From Nesterenkonia sp. PF2B19 (GTDB lineage: Bacteria > Actinomycetota > Actinomycetes > Actinomycetales > Micrococcaceae), in the NCBI RefSeq assembly GCF_001758425.2, contig NZ_MDSS02000004.1, positions 1 to 64,000 of the forward strand: 64,000 bases of DNA, in the 5' to 3' direction. The notes beneath the pieces were generated by a model. The model was not told the DNA's origin, made no database searches, and saw only the letters and a list, made by a program, of their open reading frames with translations. Position 1 is the first letter of the stretch. Each line of letters begins with the position of its first letter. Below, piece by piece: positions 52,474-63,163 of this stretch. A program made the position numbers and the translations under genes.

Positions 52474-55400
52474 ATGACCGAGAAGAACTCCTCACCCGTG
52501 TACCCCCGCGCCACCCCGGCGGCCGGTGCCGCCGGCTCCGTGCCCGCCTCCCCGCGCTTCCCGGACATCGAGGAGCGGATCCTCGCCGGCTGGGCCGAGG
52601 ACGACACCTTCCAGGCCTCCGTGGAGAACCGGCCCGCCGATGCTGAGGGAGGACGCGGCGGGGAGTTCGTCTTCTACGACGGCCCGCCCTTCGCCAACGG
52701 CCTGCCGCACTACGGGCACCTGCTCACCGGGTACGTGAAGGATCTGGTCGCCCGCTACCAGACGCAGCGCGGACACCGGGTGGAGCGCCGCTTCGGCTGG
52801 GACACCCACGGGCTCCCCGCCGAGCTCGAGGCCATGAAGCAGCTCGGGATGACCGACAAGGCCGAGATCGAGTCCATGGGCATGGACCGGTTCAACGACG
52901 CCTGCCGCGCCTCCGTGCTGAAGTACACGGCCGAGTGGCAGGACTATGTCACCCGGCAGGCCCGCTGGGTGGACTTCGACAACGACTACAAGACGCTCAA
53001 CGTCGAGTACATGGAGTCGGTCATCTGGGCGTTCAAGCAGCTCCACGAGAAGGGCCTGACCTATCAGGGCTTCCGGGTGCTCCCGTACTGCTGGAAGGAC
53101 GAGACCCCGCTGTCCAACCATGAGCTGCGCATGGACGACGAGGTCTACAAGGACCGCCAGGACCCCTCGATCACCGTGACCTTCCCCATCGCAGGGGGCG
53201 GTGATCATGGGGATGCCCTGCGCGGGGTCAACCTGCTGGCGTGGACCACCACGCCCTGGACGCTGCCCACCAACTTCTCCGTGGCCGTGGGCCCGGAGGT
53301 GGAGTACGTCGTCGTCGAAGCTCCTGCGGACGGGCCGCTGCCGGGGCGCCACCTGCTGGGCGCCGAGCTGCTCGCCTCCTATGCGAAGGACCTCGGTTTC
53401 GCCGACACCGAGGACGGCACCGCCGCTGAGCACGCCTCCGCCGCCGTCGTCTCCCGGTACCTCGGCTCGGACCTGGCCGGCCTGGAGTACCAGCCGCTGT
53501 GGGACTACTACACCGACGCCGACACCTGGGGCACTCAGCACGCGTTCCGCGTCCTGGTGGAGGACTACGTCACCACCTCGGACGGCACCGGACTGGTCCA
53601 CCAGGCCTCGGCCTACGGTGAGGAGGACCAGAGGTCCTCCGAGGAGGCCGGCATCCCGGTGATCCTCTCGGTGGACGAGGGCGCAAGGTTCCTGCCCCTG
53701 TTCGCCGAACCGACGGCGGCCGGCGAGGCGCCGCTGGCCGACATCGCCGGAGTCCAGGTCTTCGAGGCCAACCGCACCATCATCAACGTCCTCAAGGCCG
53801 CCGGGCGGCTGGTCCGGGAGCAGTCCTATGTGCACTCCTACCCGCACTGCTGGCGCTGCCGGACGCCCCTGATCTACAAGGCCGTCACCTCCTGGTACGT
53901 GGCGGTCACCCAGATCAAGGACCGCATGCTGGAGCACAACGAGAAGATCAACTGGATCCCCGGCAACGTCAAGCACGGCCAGTTCGGCAAGTGGCTCGAG
54001 AACGCCCGGGACTGGTCCATCTCACGCAACCGGTACTGGGGAAGCCCGATCCCTGTGTGGGTCTCTGACGACCCCGCCTACCCGCGCACCGAGGTCTACG
54101 GCTCGCTCAAGGAGCTGCAGGAGGCCTTCGGCGACGTGCCGCGCAACGCCGAAGGGGAGCCGGACCTGCATCGCCCCTGGATCGACCAGCTGACCCGTCC
54201 CAACCCGGACGACCCCTCCGGCAGGGCGCGGATGGTCCGCGTGCCCGACGTCCTCGACGTCTGGTTCGACTCCGGCTCCATGCAGTTCGCCCAGGTGCAC
54301 TACCCCTTCGAGAACTCCGACTGGTTCGAGGACCACCATCCGGCGGACTTCATCGTGGAGTACATCGGGCAGACGCGCGGCTGGTTCTACACCATGCACA
54401 TCCTGGCGACCGCCCTGTTCGACCGTCCCGCCTTCACCAACGTCATCAGCCACGGGATCGTGCTCGGCTCGGACGGACAGAAGATGTCCAAGTCCCTGCA
54501 GAACTACCCGGACGTCAACGAGGTCTTCGACCGTGACGGCTCCGACGCGATGCGCTGGTTCCTCATGAGCTCACCGATCCTGCGCGGCGGCAACCTGGTG
54601 GTCACCGAGGAGGGCATCCGCGAAGGTGTGCGGCAGGTGCTGCTGCCCATGTGGAACGCCTGGCACTTCTTCACCCTCTACGCCAACACCGCGAACGGGG
54701 GGCAGGGCTACCAGGCGCGGCGGGTGACCGCGGCCGAGGCCGACGTCGAGGGACTGAACCCCCTGGACCGGTACATCCTGGCCGCGACCGGAGATCTGGT
54801 CCGTGACGCCACCGCGGCCCTCGACGCCTATGACGTCTCCGGAGCCTGCGAGGCGCTCCGGGCCTTCTCTGAGACGCTGACCAACTGGTACATCCGCCGG
54901 TCCCGTCAGCGGTTCTACGAGGAGGACACCGCCGCCTATGACGTGCTGTACACCGCGTTGGAGACCTTCGCACGAGTCGCGGCTCCACTGCTGCCGCTGA
55001 TCAGCGAAGAGATCTGGCGGGGCCTCACCGGTGAGCGCTCCGTGCACCTGGCCGACTGGCCGGACCCGGAGGACTACCTGCGCGACGAGCGCGCCGTGGA
55101 GCTGATGGACCTGACCCGGGGCATCACCTCCGCAGGCTCCTCGCTGCGGAAGTCCGCGAAGCTGCGAGTCCGCCAGCCCCTGGCGACGCTGACCGTCGTG
55201 GTGCCCGACGCCGAGGCGCTGGCCGGCACCTACCAGCAGATCGTCGCCGAGGAGCTCAACATCAAAGAGGTCAGGCTGCTCGACGCCACGGAGGTCTCCG
55301 CCGACGACTGGGGGATCGGCCAGCAGCTGGTGGTCAACGCGCGGGCAGCCGGCCCGCGGCTGGGCAAGGACGTGCAGAAGGCCATCAAGGGGGCGAAGTC

Positions 55401-55818
55401 CGGAGACTGGTCGGTCTCCGAGGGTGTCGTCGTCGCCGGCGGGCTCCGGCTGCAGGAGGGGGAGTACACGCTGACCACCACCGTCTCCGACGCCTTGGCC
55501 GATCAGGCCGTCACCGTGCTGGACGGCGTCGTCGAGGGTGCCGGCGGCGGCTTCCTGGTCCTGGACACCCGTCTCACGGCCGCCCTGCGCGCGGAGGGCA
55601 CGGCGCGTGACCTGGTCCGCTCCGTGCAGCAGGCACGCAAGGACGCCGACCTGCAGGTCTCCGACCGCATCCGCACCACCGTCACGGCGACCCCGGCGAC
55701 GATCTCCGCGCTGGAGAGCCACCGGGATCTCCTCTGCGAGGAGACGCTGACCGACGATCTGCGGCTGTTCAGCGACGACGGCGCCTCCGAGCCGCTGATC
55801 AGCGTGGTCCGGGCGTGA
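52474..55818 (+). CDS. ileS: Isoleucyl-tRNA synthetase
   Basis: 1114 residues, class Ia. The HIGH-type motif is HYGH (79-82 in [16 protein letters not shown]), and the KMSKS loop starts at residue 670 ([13 protein letters not shown]). An editing domain and anticodon-binding domain are present, as is the long C-terminal part of the eukaryote-like IleS2 type, a form often tolerant of mupirocin. [16 protein letters not shown] supports this subtype. ATG 52474 is the usual start after the T-box leader. folC follows after about 70 bp. Confidence 0.97.
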   Translation: MTEKNSSPVYPRATPAAGAAGSVPASPRFPDIEERILAGWAEDDTFQASVENRPADAEGGRGGEFVFYDGPPFANGLPHYGHLLTGYVKDLVARYQTQRGHRVERRFGWDTHGLPAELEAMKQLGMTDKAEIESMGMDRFNDACRASVLKYTAEWQDYVTRQARWVDFDNDYKTLNVEYMESVIWAFKQLHEKGLTYQGFRVLPYCWKDETPLSNHELRMDDEVYKDRQDPSITVTFPIAGGGDHGDALRGVNLLAWTTTPWTLPTNFSVAVGPEVEYVVVEAPADGPLPGRHLLGAELLASYAKDLGFADTEDGTAAEHASAAVVSRYLGSDLAGLEYQPLWDYYTDADTWGTQHAFRVLVEDYVTTSDGTGLVHQASAYGEEDQRSSEEAGIPVILSVDEGARFLPLFAEPTAAGEAPLADIAGVQVFEANRTIINVLKAAGRLVREQSYVHSYPHCWRCRTPLIYKAVTSWYVAVTQIKDRMLEHNEKINWIPGNVKHGQFGKWLENARDWSISRNRYWGSPIPVWVSDDPAYPRTEVYGSLKELQEAFGDVPRNAEGEPDLHRPWIDQLTRPNPDDPSGRARMVRVPDVLDVWFDSGSMQFAQVHYPFENSDWFEDHHPADFIVEYIGQTRGWFYTMHILATALFDRPAFTNVISHGIVLGSDGQKMSKSLQNYPDVNEVFDRDGSDAMRWFLMSSPILRGGNLVVTEEGIREGVRQVLLPMWNAWHFFTLYANTANGGQGYQARRVTAAEADVEGLNPLDRYILAATGDLVRDATAALDAYDVSGACEALRAFSETLTNWYIRRSRQRFYEEDTAAYDVLYTALETFARVAAPLLPLISEEIWRGLTGERSVHLADWPDPEDYLRDERAVELMDLTRGITSAGSSLRKSAKLRVRQPLATLTVVVPDAEALAGTYQQIVAEELNIKEVRLLDATEVSADDWGIGQQLVVNARAAGPRLGKDVQKAIKGAKSGDWSVSEGVVVAGGLRLQEGEYTLTTTVSDALADQAVTVLDGVVEGAGGGFLVLDTRLTAALRAEGTARDLVRSVQQARKDADLQVSDRIRTTVTATPATISALESHRDLLCEETLTDDLRLFSDDGASEPLISVVRA

Positions 55819-55887
55819 CGAGGACCCCGACGCCGGCCGGCTGCAGCACGATCGCCCGCTACTCGACCTTCTGCAAGGAGACCTGAC

Positions 55888-57291
55888 ATGTCAGATTCTG
55901 AGTCGCTGAACCCTGTGGAGGGACAGCCGCTGGACCAGTTCTCCGTGGCCAGCGTCTACGCTGAGCTGCTCTCCCGAGCCCCGGAGAACAAGATGGAGCC
56001 GCGCATGGAACCGATGCGTATGGCCATGGACTTCCTCGGCGAGCCTCAGCGCGCGGCCCCGGTGATCCACCTCAGCGGCACCAACGGCAAGACCTCCACC
56101 GCCCGGATGATCGAGGCCGGGCTGCTGGCCCATGATCTGCGCGTGGGCCGGTACACCTCTCCGCACCTGGCGAAGGTCACCGAACGCATCTGCCTGGACG
56201 GCTCCCCGGTGCCGGACGAGACCTTCGTCCGGATCTGGGATGAGATCCGCCCGCATCTGGGCCTGGTGGACCAGCAGCTCGCCGAGCGCGGCGAGGTGCC
56301 GCTGACCTACTTCGAGTGCGTCACGATCCTGGCCTTCGCGATCTTCGCCGATGAGCCGGTGGACGTGATGGTCCTCGAAGTCGGGCTGGGCGGCATCACC
56401 GACGCCACCAATGTGGCCGACGGTGCGGTCAGCGTCATCACCCCGATCTCCCTGGACCACACCGACCTGCTGGGGGACTCCGAGCGGGACATCGCCCTGG
56501 AGAAGGCCGGCATCATCAAGCCGGGAGGCTTCCTGGTCTCCGCGGCGCAGGTGCCCGAGGCGGCCGACGTCCTCCTCGAGGCGGCCCGGGAGGCGGAGGC
56601 GCCATTCCGGTTCGAAGGGGTGGAGTTCGGCGTGGAGAGCCGCGCCCCCGGGGTGGGCGGCCAGCAGGTGACCCTCCGGGGTCTGGCGGGCCGGTACCCC
56701 GACCTGCTTCTTCCTCTGCACGGGGCGCATCAGGCCGAGAACCTGGCGGTCGCCGTGGCGGCGCTGGAGGCGTTCATCGGGGGAGGAGAGCAGGAGCTGT
56801 CCCTGGAGACACTGCAGCTGGCCTGTGAGCACATGAGCTCCCCGGGCCGGCTGGAGGTGCTGCGGACCGGACCCTCCATGATCATCGACGCCGCCCACAA
56901 TCCGGCCGGGGTCGAGGCCAGCGCCCAGGCGCTCAAGGAGTCCTTCGGCCTGGGACAGCTGGTGCTGGTGGTCGGCATCCTCCAGGAGAAGGACGCCCGC
57001 GAGATCCTCGCGACCCTGCACCGGGAGTACGACGGTCTGGCGGAGGACATCTGCTTCACCCAGTCCACGTCTCCCCGGGCGATACCGGCCGGACAGCTGG
57101 CGGAGCTGGCTCTCGACGTCGGCTTCCGCGAGGAGGACATTCACCTCACCGAACGTCTGGACGAGGCCATCGACTGGGCAGTCGGTCGCCTGGACTCCTC
57201 CGCCGAGGGGGCTGCGGGCGGAGTCCTGATCACCGGGTCGATCACCGTGGTGGGTGAGGCCCGCACGCTGCTGGGCGGAGGTGAGCTCTGA
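55888..57291 (+). CDS. folC: Dihydrofolate synthase / folylpolyglutamate synthase
   Basis: 467 residues, Mur-ligase superfamily. It adds glutamate to dihydropteroate and folates. The ATP loop is IHLSGTNGKTSTARM (about 60-74), with TSPHLAKVTERICLDG, EVGLGGITDATNV, SLDHTDLLGD and DAAHNPAGVEAS as family motifs. ATG 55888 follows AAGGAGA. It is followed by DUF4233 with one base between them, and by ndk. Confidence 0.95.
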   Translation: MSDSESLNPVEGQPLDQFSVASVYAELLSRAPENKMEPRMEPMRMAMDFLGEPQRAAPVIHLSGTNGKTSTARMIEAGLLAHDLRVGRYTSPHLAKVTERICLDGSPVPDETFVRIWDEIRPHLGLVDQQLAERGEVPLTYFECVTILAFAIFADEPVDVMVLEVGLGGITDATNVADGAVSVITPISLDHTDLLGDSERDIALEKAGIIKPGGFLVSAAQVPEAADVLLEAAREAEAPFRFEGVEFGVESRAPGVGGQQVTLRGLAGRYPDLLLPLHGAHQAENLAVAVAALEAFIGGGEQELSLETLQLACEHMSSPGRLEVLRTGPSMIIDAAHNPAGVEASAQALKESFGLGQLVLVVGILQEKDAREILATLHREYDGLAEDICFTQSTSPRAIPAGQLAELALDVGFREEDIHLTERLDEAIDWAVGRLDSSAEGAAGGVLITGSITVVGEARTLLGGGEL

Positions 57292-57292
57292 G

Positions 57293-57799
57293 ATGACCGC
57301 TCAGGACGACGGCGACCGCGGCGGGCGGCCGCGCCGCCAGACCCGGGCCCAGCGGGAGTGGCGCCCCGGGATGACCCGGCCGCCGCGCTCGGTGCGGGTC
57401 ATGTTCGGCTCCGCCGTGCTCAGCCTTGAGGCTCTGCTGATGTTCTTCTTCGGGCTCATGGTGTGGGGGCTCCACCAGAACGAGTGGTACGCCTGGTGGC
57501 TCTTCGGCGGGTCGCTGGGGGTCTCCGTGCTGCTGATCCTCACCTGCGCGCTGCTGAAGCGTCCGGTGGGCTGGTGGCTCGGCTGGATCCTGCAGTTCAT
57601 CATCCTGGCCGGCGGGCTGGTCGAGCCCTACATGTACTTCGTCGGCGTCCTCTTCCTGGCCTGCTGGTGGTACGCGGTGGTCAAGGGACGCCAGCTGGAC
57701 GTGGAGAAGATGGAAAGATGGAGGGCGGAGGAGCGGTTGGCCGCCGAGCAGGAGCCGAGCCCGCCCGAGAACGATCACACGCATCACGAGGAGAGCTGA
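57293..57799 (+). CDS. DUF4233 membrane protein
   Basis: 168 residues with four membrane helices (SAVLSLEALLMFFFGLMVWG, WWLFGGSLGVSVLLILTCAL, WWLGWILQFIILAGGLVEPY, MYFVGVLFLACWWYAVVKG). Both termini are charged. DUF4233 proteins sit between folC and ndk across actinobacteria, and their role is unknown. It begins 1 bp after the folC stop and its own stop abuts the ndk ATG, so all three are coupled. Confidence 0.92.
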   Translation: MTAQDDGDRGGRPRRQTRAQREWRPGMTRPPRSVRVMFGSAVLSLEALLMFFFGLMVWGLHQNEWYAWWLFGGSLGVSVLLILTCALLKRPVGWWLGWILQFIILAGGLVEPYMYFVGVLFLACWWYAVVKGRQLDVEKMERWRAEERLAAEQEPSPPENDHTHHEES

Positions 57800-58213
57800 A
57801 TGACTGAACGTACGCTGATCCTGGTCAAGCCCGACGGCGTCGCCCGGGGTCTGACCGGGGAGATCCTACGCCGGGTGGAGGCCAAGGGCTACCGCATCGC
57901 CGCCCTGGCGCAGCTGGAGGCGACCACCGAGCAGCTGGCCGCCCACTATGCCGAGCACGAGGGCAAGCCGTTCTACCAGCCGCTGGTGGACTTCATGCTC
58001 TCCGGGCCCGTCGTGGCGGCCATCCTGGAGGGTGACCGGGTCATCGAAGGGTTCCGCTCCCTGGCCGGCACCACCGACCCCACCACCGCCGCTCCCGGGA
58101 CCATCCGTGGTGACCTGGGGCGAGACTGGGGAGAGAAGGTCCAGAAGAACCTGGTGCACGGCTCCGACTCCGTGGAGTCCGCTGAGCGCGAGATCGGCAT
58201 CTGGTTCGGCTGA
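57800..58213 (+). CDS. ndk: Nucleoside diphosphate kinase
   Basis: 137 residues. It phosphorylates NDPs to NTPs through the phospho-His intermediate at His120 ([17 protein letters not shown]). N-terminal [15 protein letters not shown] and [11 protein letters not shown] are typical. It is the last gene of the ileS-folC-DUF4233-ndk run and is followed by a perfect hairpin. Confidence 0.98.
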   Translation: MTERTLILVKPDGVARGLTGEILRRVEAKGYRIAALAQLEATTEQLAAHYAEHEGKPFYQPLVDFMLSGPVVAAILEGDRVIEGFRSLAGTTDPTTAAPGTIRGDLGRDWGEKVQKNLVHGSDSVESAEREIGIWFG

Positions 58214-58226
58214 CCGGTCGGTCAGA

Positions 58227-58274
58227 GAACACGCAGGGCCCGGGACGACGCGTCGTCCCGGGCCCTGCGTGTTC
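58227..58274 (+). terminator. 48-bp perfect palindrome after ndk
   Basis: Two 24-nt halves (58227-58250 / 58251-58274) are exact reverse complements, with no loop sequence and no T-run. It starts 13 bp after the ndk stop and is of the same type as the palindrome at 37769-37828. Confidence 0.85.
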
Positions 58275-58414
58275 CCGGAGCCGCATGCCGGGTGCCCAGC
58301 GGTGCTTACGTCACACAACCATCCCGTGGTGGCAAGGACCTGCGCGTGTCAGTGGTGGTCTATAGACTCATGTGCGATCGCTGAGAATCGCATGACGAGG
58401 GGGGACGATCATTG

Positions 58415-60109
58415 ATGAAGCCTGCGTTGAGAAAGTCTGCAGGGCAGACGAAGAAGAGGACTGATCTGCGCCATCGTGTCGCCGGACTCGGAGCCGGGGC
58501 GGCGTCATTGGCCCTGGTGCTCTCCGGCTGCGGGGGTCTCACGGGCAGCGGCGGCCCGACCACCGAGGACGGGGACCCGCTCGAGAACGCCGCTGAGTTC
58601 CTCCAGCAGGCCTCCGCGGAATGGGAGGAGTCGCGCCCGACGCAGAACGTGGAGGTCAGTGAGGACGCCGGGTGCTTCTTCGTGCTGGGTGAGGACGAGG
58701 ACGTGACGGGCGAGCTCGCCTGCGGAGGCGTGCGCACCAGCACGGCCCAGGAGGGTGAGGTCTGGGACATCGGAACCTTCGAGATCCGCCCGAACTCGGA
58801 CAGCGAGATGGAGGCCCGTCTCCCGGAGGGATGGACCGCCGGTCTGGAGCGTGGACGGACCCGGCCGGAGGGTCCCGTGGTGGATGCCGACGGCGACGAG
58901 GCCCCCGACTCCATCGACGCCCTGGCGGCGCCGCCGATGCCGCAGACCGATTCGGGGTTCATCCTCAGCGGGGAGTCCCTGCCCGGTGACCTTGTGCAGC
59001 CGGGTGACGAGCAGGTCAGCCCGGGCGACGACGGCCTGGTCATGACTCCCGGGGGGCGCGTGACGATCACCTCTGTCGCGACGCTCGAGACCGTCCCGGT
59101 CGCCGGCGCCCCGACTCATGAGGAGGGTATGGAGGATCATCTCGACGGCGACACGGATGACGGCGACATCGGAGTCAGCCTGGACGGGGAGCCCCATGCT
59201 CCCGCGGACGGTGAGACCTTCGTGTTCGTCGAGTACGACTACCAGCCCACGGAGCGGCCCGGCGAGGACGAGACGTCCACAGCGGCGTTGGCGCTGAACG
59301 CCGGCGGTCAGCAGAGGACGCTGGCGGAGTTCGGCGAGGACGACGGCTGGAGCGGACCCAGCGAGCAGTCGGGAAGCTTCCTGGCCTCCGTCCCGGAGGA
59401 CGACGCGCACCTGGTCGTCTCGTCGGCGGGCCGGGACCAGGTCGTGGACCTGCCCGAGGGCCAGCGCGAGGCGGACCCGGTGACCCGTGCCTACTACCGT
59501 GACGTGACCCAGCAGGACACGAACCACGAGTTCTCGATCGCCGACCAGCCCTTCGCGCTGGATGAGAGAGACTATGAGGCCTCGATGTATCTGAGCCTGC
59601 AGTCCGCCTGGCTCACGGCCTACTCGGAGGTCGGCGGCGCTGACGGCTGGGCGGAGGAGGACGAGGCCTGGCTGCTCCTGGAGTTCGACGCGATCCTGGA
59701 CAGCGATGACTTCAACCCCCGATTCAAGGAGCTCACCCCCAGCCTGACGGTCACCGATGGGGCAGGAGAGACGTACTCCGCTTCGCGGACGATCGACATC
59801 GACACCCGCACCTGGAACTCGACCTATTGGATGGCGGTGGCGATGCCCGCCGACGTCACGGAGGTCACCCTGAGCCAGACCTTTGAGACACGGGTCGAGG
59901 ATTGGGATGACAACATCGCCACCCTGACCTTGGAGACCGACTCCTCGACGGTGGATTTCCCGCAGTCGGAGCCGGAGGCGTCCGACGACGACTCCGACGA
60001 CCCTGACGAAGACGATGACGCCGACGCTGAGGCCGACGAGGCCGACGACGCCGACGCTGACGCCGACGAGGACTCCGACGCTGACGACGAGGCCGACGAG
60101 GACGAGTGA
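58415..60109 (+). CDS. Large secreted lipoprotein of unknown function with acidic tail
   Basis: 564 residues. A basic N-terminus, hydrophobic segment and lipobox LVLSGC make it a surface lipoprotein. The body is very acidic with no domain I recognise. WDIGTFEIRP, GGRVTITSV, TFVFVEYDYQPTE and YMSLQSAWLTAYSEVGG-like stretches suggest beta-sandwich repeats. The last 45 residues are almost only Asp, Glu and Ala. ATG 58415 follows GAGGGGGG; a TTG at 58412 is the alternative. A TATAGA box at 58361-58366 may be the promoter. A second small lipoprotein gene follows. Confidence 0.75.
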   Translation: MKPALRKSAGQTKKRTDLRHRVAGLGAGAASLALVLSGCGGLTGSGGPTTEDGDPLENAAEFLQQASAEWEESRPTQNVEVSEDAGCFFVLGEDEDVTGELACGGVRTSTAQEGEVWDIGTFEIRPNSDSEMEARLPEGWTAGLERGRTRPEGPVVDADGDEAPDSIDALAAPPMPQTDSGFILSGESLPGDLVQPGDEQVSPGDDGLVMTPGGRVTITSVATLETVPVAGAPTHEEGMEDHLDGDTDDGDIGVSLDGEPHAPADGETFVFVEYDYQPTERPGEDETSTAALALNAGGQQRTLAEFGEDDGWSGPSEQSGSFLASVPEDDAHLVVSSAGRDQVVDLPEGQREADPVTRAYYRDVTQQDTNHEFSIADQPFALDERDYEASMYLSLQSAWLTAYSEVGGADGWAEEDEAWLLLEFDAILDSDDFNPRFKELTPSLTVTDGAGETYSASRTIDIDTRTWNSTYWMAVAMPADVTEVTLSQTFETRVEDWDDNIATLTLETDSSTVDFPQSEPEASDDDSDDPDEDDDADAEADEADDADADADEDSDADDEADEDE

Positions 60110-60230
60110 CTCGCCGCCCGGCCGGTCCCTCGTTCTCGTCAGGGATCGGCCGAGGCGACGGGGATGAGCAGATGGCTGGCTGCCACCGGCGGCCGGCTGT
60201 GGACGACACACACCTATGAGGGGGAGGCCG

Positions 60231-60953
60231 ATGGATACGATGACGACGAAGCGAGGGCGCGTGCTGCGCGCCGCAGGGGCGAGCGCGGTGCTCACGCTGG
60301 CGGTGACCGCCTGCGGGAACGACCTGCCGAGCGGGCCGATGGACGAGAACGAGCTGGAGACGGTCTTCCTGACCGGACGGGCGGTGCCCGAGGGGTGGGA
60401 CCTGCAGGGCAGCCCGTCATCCCGGGACAGGTTCGGCGAGACCCTCGACGGCTTCGGTCCGCTCGACGGCCAGCTCGGTGACCCCTCGGAGGGCTGCGTC
60501 GAGGCACGAAGCGCCGGCGACGAGGAGCTGGCCGAGGCGGGGATGGTCGCCGGTGCCACCGCCACCTACGTCACGGACCAGGCGATGACCGAAGTGGAGG
60601 TCTTCTCCACCGAGGACGACGTCGAATTCGCCTCGCTGACGCATGACATGCTCGAGGCCTGCGAGAGCGAGATCGTCGAGGACCTGGGGCGCAGCACCGG
60701 ACTGGACGGCGACGACTTCGAGGTGTCCTCTCCGGACACCTCTGGAGAGGGGATGCTGCTGGTCAACGATGGTGCTGACGGCGGCGTTGTGCTCCTGGTG
60801 ATCGAGAGCTACGGCAACAACCACTTCACCGCCGTCGGCTTCTCCGCTGACCCGCGGGATGTCGAGACCCTGGAGGGGTTCATCGACGAGGCGCAGGAGC
60901 GCTTCGAGCAGGGCCCGGACGAGACCGCTTCGGAGGAGGAGTCCGAGGACTGA
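60231..60953 (+). CDS. Small secreted lipoprotein of unknown function
   Basis: 240 residues with lipobox LAVTAC after a hydrophobic Ala-rich segment. The mature part is acidic, with MTEVEVFSTEDDVEFASLTH and VVLLVIESYGNNHFTAVGFS. It resembles generic sensor-domain-like actinobacterial lipoproteins, but I cannot name a family. ATG 60231 follows GAGGGGGAGG. It probably forms a unit with the larger lipoprotein 120 bp upstream. A terminator follows. Confidence 0.7.
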   Translation: MDTMTTKRGRVLRAAGASAVLTLAVTACGNDLPSGPMDENELETVFLTGRAVPEGWDLQGSPSSRDRFGETLDGFGPLDGQLGDPSEGCVEARSAGDEELAEAGMVAGATATYVTDQAMTEVEVFSTEDDVEFASLTHDMLEACESEIVEDLGRSTGLDGDDFEVSSPDTSGEGMLLVNDGADGGVVLLVIESYGNNHFTAVGFSADPRDVETLEGFIDEAQERFEQGPDETASEEESED

Positions 60954-60977
60954 TCACCGGCCGGGCCCGCGGCGGAC

Positions 60978-61030
60978 GCTGACGGCCCCTGACCTGCAGG
61001 ACACGAGTCCTCAGGTCAGGGGCCGTCAGC
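60978..61030. terminator. Terminator between lipoprotein and Wzt genes
   Basis: Perfect 19-bp stem GCTGACGGCCCCTGACCTG paired with its complement around a 15-nt loop, located between convergent genes. Confidence 0.85.
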
Positions 61031-61108
61031 ATGTCCGTCGGGCTGCTGCGGAGGTCGGCATGACTCCGGCCGGCCGGCGGCAGCGTCGGCTTCCCCCGCC
61101 GGAGTGCC

Positions 61109-62149
61109 TCAGCCGGCGCGCTTCGGGCGCGTGCCGGAGTCGAACTCCACCTGCACCTGGTCGAGCTGCATGAGGGTGCGCTCGTAGACGATCTGCGCCG
61201 AGCGCATCCGGTTCTGAGACTTGTGCTCGGTGTACTCCTGATACTGCTGGGTGACCCACTCCGGGTCGCCGTCGGCCAGGAGACGTCCCTGCTCGATCCA
61301 CAGGACCCGAGAGCACATCTGCTTGATGGTTCCCAAGGAGTGCGACACCAGGAAGACGCAGCCGGCCTGCTGCCGGACTTCGTCGAGGCGGCGCTTCGTG
61401 CGCGCGCGGAACTGCGCATCACCGGTGTTCAGGGCCTCATCGATGATGAGGATGTCGGGGTCCACCGCTGTGGCGATCGCGAACTGAAGGCGGGAGGCCA
61501 TGCCCGAGGAGTAGGACTTCAGCGGCAGGTTCAGCGAGTCCTCCAGCCCGGAGAGCTCCACGACCATGTCATACTTCTCCGCGGCCTCCTTGGGCGTCAG
61601 CCCCATGGCCAGGCAGCCCAGTTTGATGTTCTCCCGGCCGGAGAGCTGCTTCACCAGTGCCGCGTTGACGCCGAGCATGATCGGGGTGGAGGTCGCATAG
61701 ATCTCCCCCGTGGTCGGGCGGATCTTCCCGGTCAGCAGCTTCATCAGGGTGGATTTGCCCGACCCGTTGGTGCCGATGACCCCGACGGATTCGCCCTGAC
61801 GGACCACGAAGCTGAGGTCCTGGAGGGCCGGGACGTTCGCCCACCCGGAACCGGTGATCCGCCGCAGCTGCCGGGAGAACCGGCCGGTGGAGTTCAGGTA
61901 CTCGGTGGAGGAGCGGATCCGGTAGATCATCGAGGCGTGGTCGACGGCGACGGCGATGTCCGAGGAGTCGAGGCGCTCGACCACGGGCGCGGAGTCCTCC
62001 TCCGCCCACGAGATCTCCTCGAAGAGCTGCTCATCCTCCAGAATGTCCAGCTCGCCGGTGGCGGTAGGGGCGGGAGCCTCCGTGGCCGGTGCTCCGGAGG
62101 ACCGCCAGTTCACGCGTCGGGGCGTGTAGTTGCGCACCGGGGTGCTCAT
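61109..62149 (-). CDS. Polysaccharide/teichoic-acid ABC transporter ATP-binding protein (Wzt/TagH-like)
   Basis: 346 residues. An unusual Pro/Glu-rich N-terminal extension of about 70 residues precedes the ATPase domain. Walker A is GTNGSGKST, the signature YSSGMASRL, Walker B ILIIDEALNTGD and H-loop VSHSLG. The class exports polysaccharide, and the YSSGM signature is typical of Wzt/TagH. The C-terminal part is short, without the carbohydrate-binding domain of O-antigen Wzt proteins. The ATG at 62149 overlaps the permease stop by 4 bp. Confidence 0.92.
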   Translation of the reverse strand: MSTPVRNYTPRRVNWRSSGAPATEAPAPTATGELDILEDEQLFEEISWAEEDSAPVVERLDSSDIAVAVDHASMIYRIRSSTEYLNSTGRFSRQLRRITGSGWANVPALQDLSFVVRQGESVGVIGTNGSGKSTLMKLLTGKIRPTTGEIYATSTPIMLGVNAALVKQLSGRENIKLGCLAMGLTPKEAAEKYDMVVELSGLEDSLNLPLKSYSSGMASRLQFAIATAVDPDILIIDEALNTGDAQFRARTKRRLDEVRQQAGCVFLVSHSLGTIKQMCSRVLWIEQGRLLADGDPEWVTQQYQEYTEHKSQNRMRSAQIVYERTLMQLDQVQVEFDSGTRPKRAG

Positions 62150-63096
62150 CGCTCCCTCCCGTACTTCTCCTCGCCGTGCCAGAACACGAGGAATCCGATG
62201 ATGAAGATGCTTACCGAGGAGACGGTCAGCACGACCCAGCGATACGGGTCCGCCATCTCGCCGTAGAGCCACGTGGAGCGGATGATGTCCAGCACGCAGA
62301 ACATGGGGTTGTGGTACATCACGAACTCGATGTACTCGCCTCCCGGCGACCCGGCGAAACGGTCCACGGTGAAGAACACGGCCGAGGTGTAGAACCAGAT
62401 GCGCATGCCGAAGCTGATCATGTGCTTCACATCGGTGTAGGCCGAGACCGCGCGGGCCAGCAGCATGCCCAGACCCGTGCTGAGCAGGAAGTTCAGCGCC
62501 AGCACCGGGAAGATGAACAGCCACAGCCAGTCCACGCTGACCGGAGTCGGAGGAGTGTCCGCCAACGGGATGTCGCCGATGGTGATGACCAACAGGGCCA
62601 TCACGATCAGCATGGGCACATTGGCGAAGAGCTCGCGGACGTTGATCGCGAACGGGAGGCTCGCCCGGGGGAAGTTGAAGGCTTGGACGACCGACTGGTT
62701 GCTGACCATGGAGCTGGCGCCGGAGGACACCGCCGAGGTGGTGTACCGGAACATGAACACGCCGATGATCAGGTAGCCGATGAAGTTGCTGATCCCGCGG
62801 GAGAGGTCCAGCAGCAGCCCGAACACCAGGAAGTAGGCCAGGCCGCTCAGGATCGGGTTGACCACCATCCAGACACGACCCATCGCGTCATTGGAGTTGG
62901 CGGTCTGCACCTTCGAATGGGAGTCGTAGATGATGAAGTGCCGGAACGCCCACAGCCGCTGGACGTAGTCCAGGAGCCGGGGGCGCGCGCCCACGCGGAC
63001 CAAGGAGCTGCCATCCAGCTGCACCACGTGTCCGGCCTGGCGAGGCTCGTCCACGTGCGTCGGGGCGGCCGAGCGCTCTGCTGTCGGGGTGGCCAT
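62146..63096 (-). CDS. Polysaccharide/teichoic-acid ABC transporter permease (Wzm/TagG-like)
   Basis: 316 residues with about six membrane helices of the ABC-2 type. RLWAFRHFIIYDSHSKVQTA and LGRVWMVVNPILS-like AMGRVWMVVNP are hallmarks of polysaccharide-exporting permeases. The N-terminus is extended by about 45 residues. ATG 63096 has GAAGGA at good distance; GTG 63102 is too close to it. It pairs with Wzt to move a lipid-linked glycopolymer across the membrane. Confidence 0.92.
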   Translation of the reverse strand: MATPTAERSAAPTHVDEPRQAGHVVQLDGSSLVRVGARPRLLDYVQRLWAFRHFIIYDSHSKVQTANSNDAMGRVWMVVNPILSGLAYFLVFGLLLDLSRGISNFIGYLIIGVFMFRYTTSAVSSGASSMVSNQSVVQAFNFPRASLPFAINVRELFANVPMLIVMALLVITIGDIPLADTPPTPVSVDWLWLFIFPVLALNFLLSTGLGMLLARAVSAYTDVKHMISFGMRIWFYTSAVFFTVDRFAGSPGGEYIEFVMYHNPMFCVLDIIRSTWLYGEMADPYRWVVLTVSSVSIFIIGFLVFWHGEEKYGRER

Positions 63097-63163
63097 CACC
63101 ACGTTCCTTCCAGGGGCGTCGTCGCGGGTCCGGCCATCCGCCGGGTCCGTTGTTGCGGGGCGT

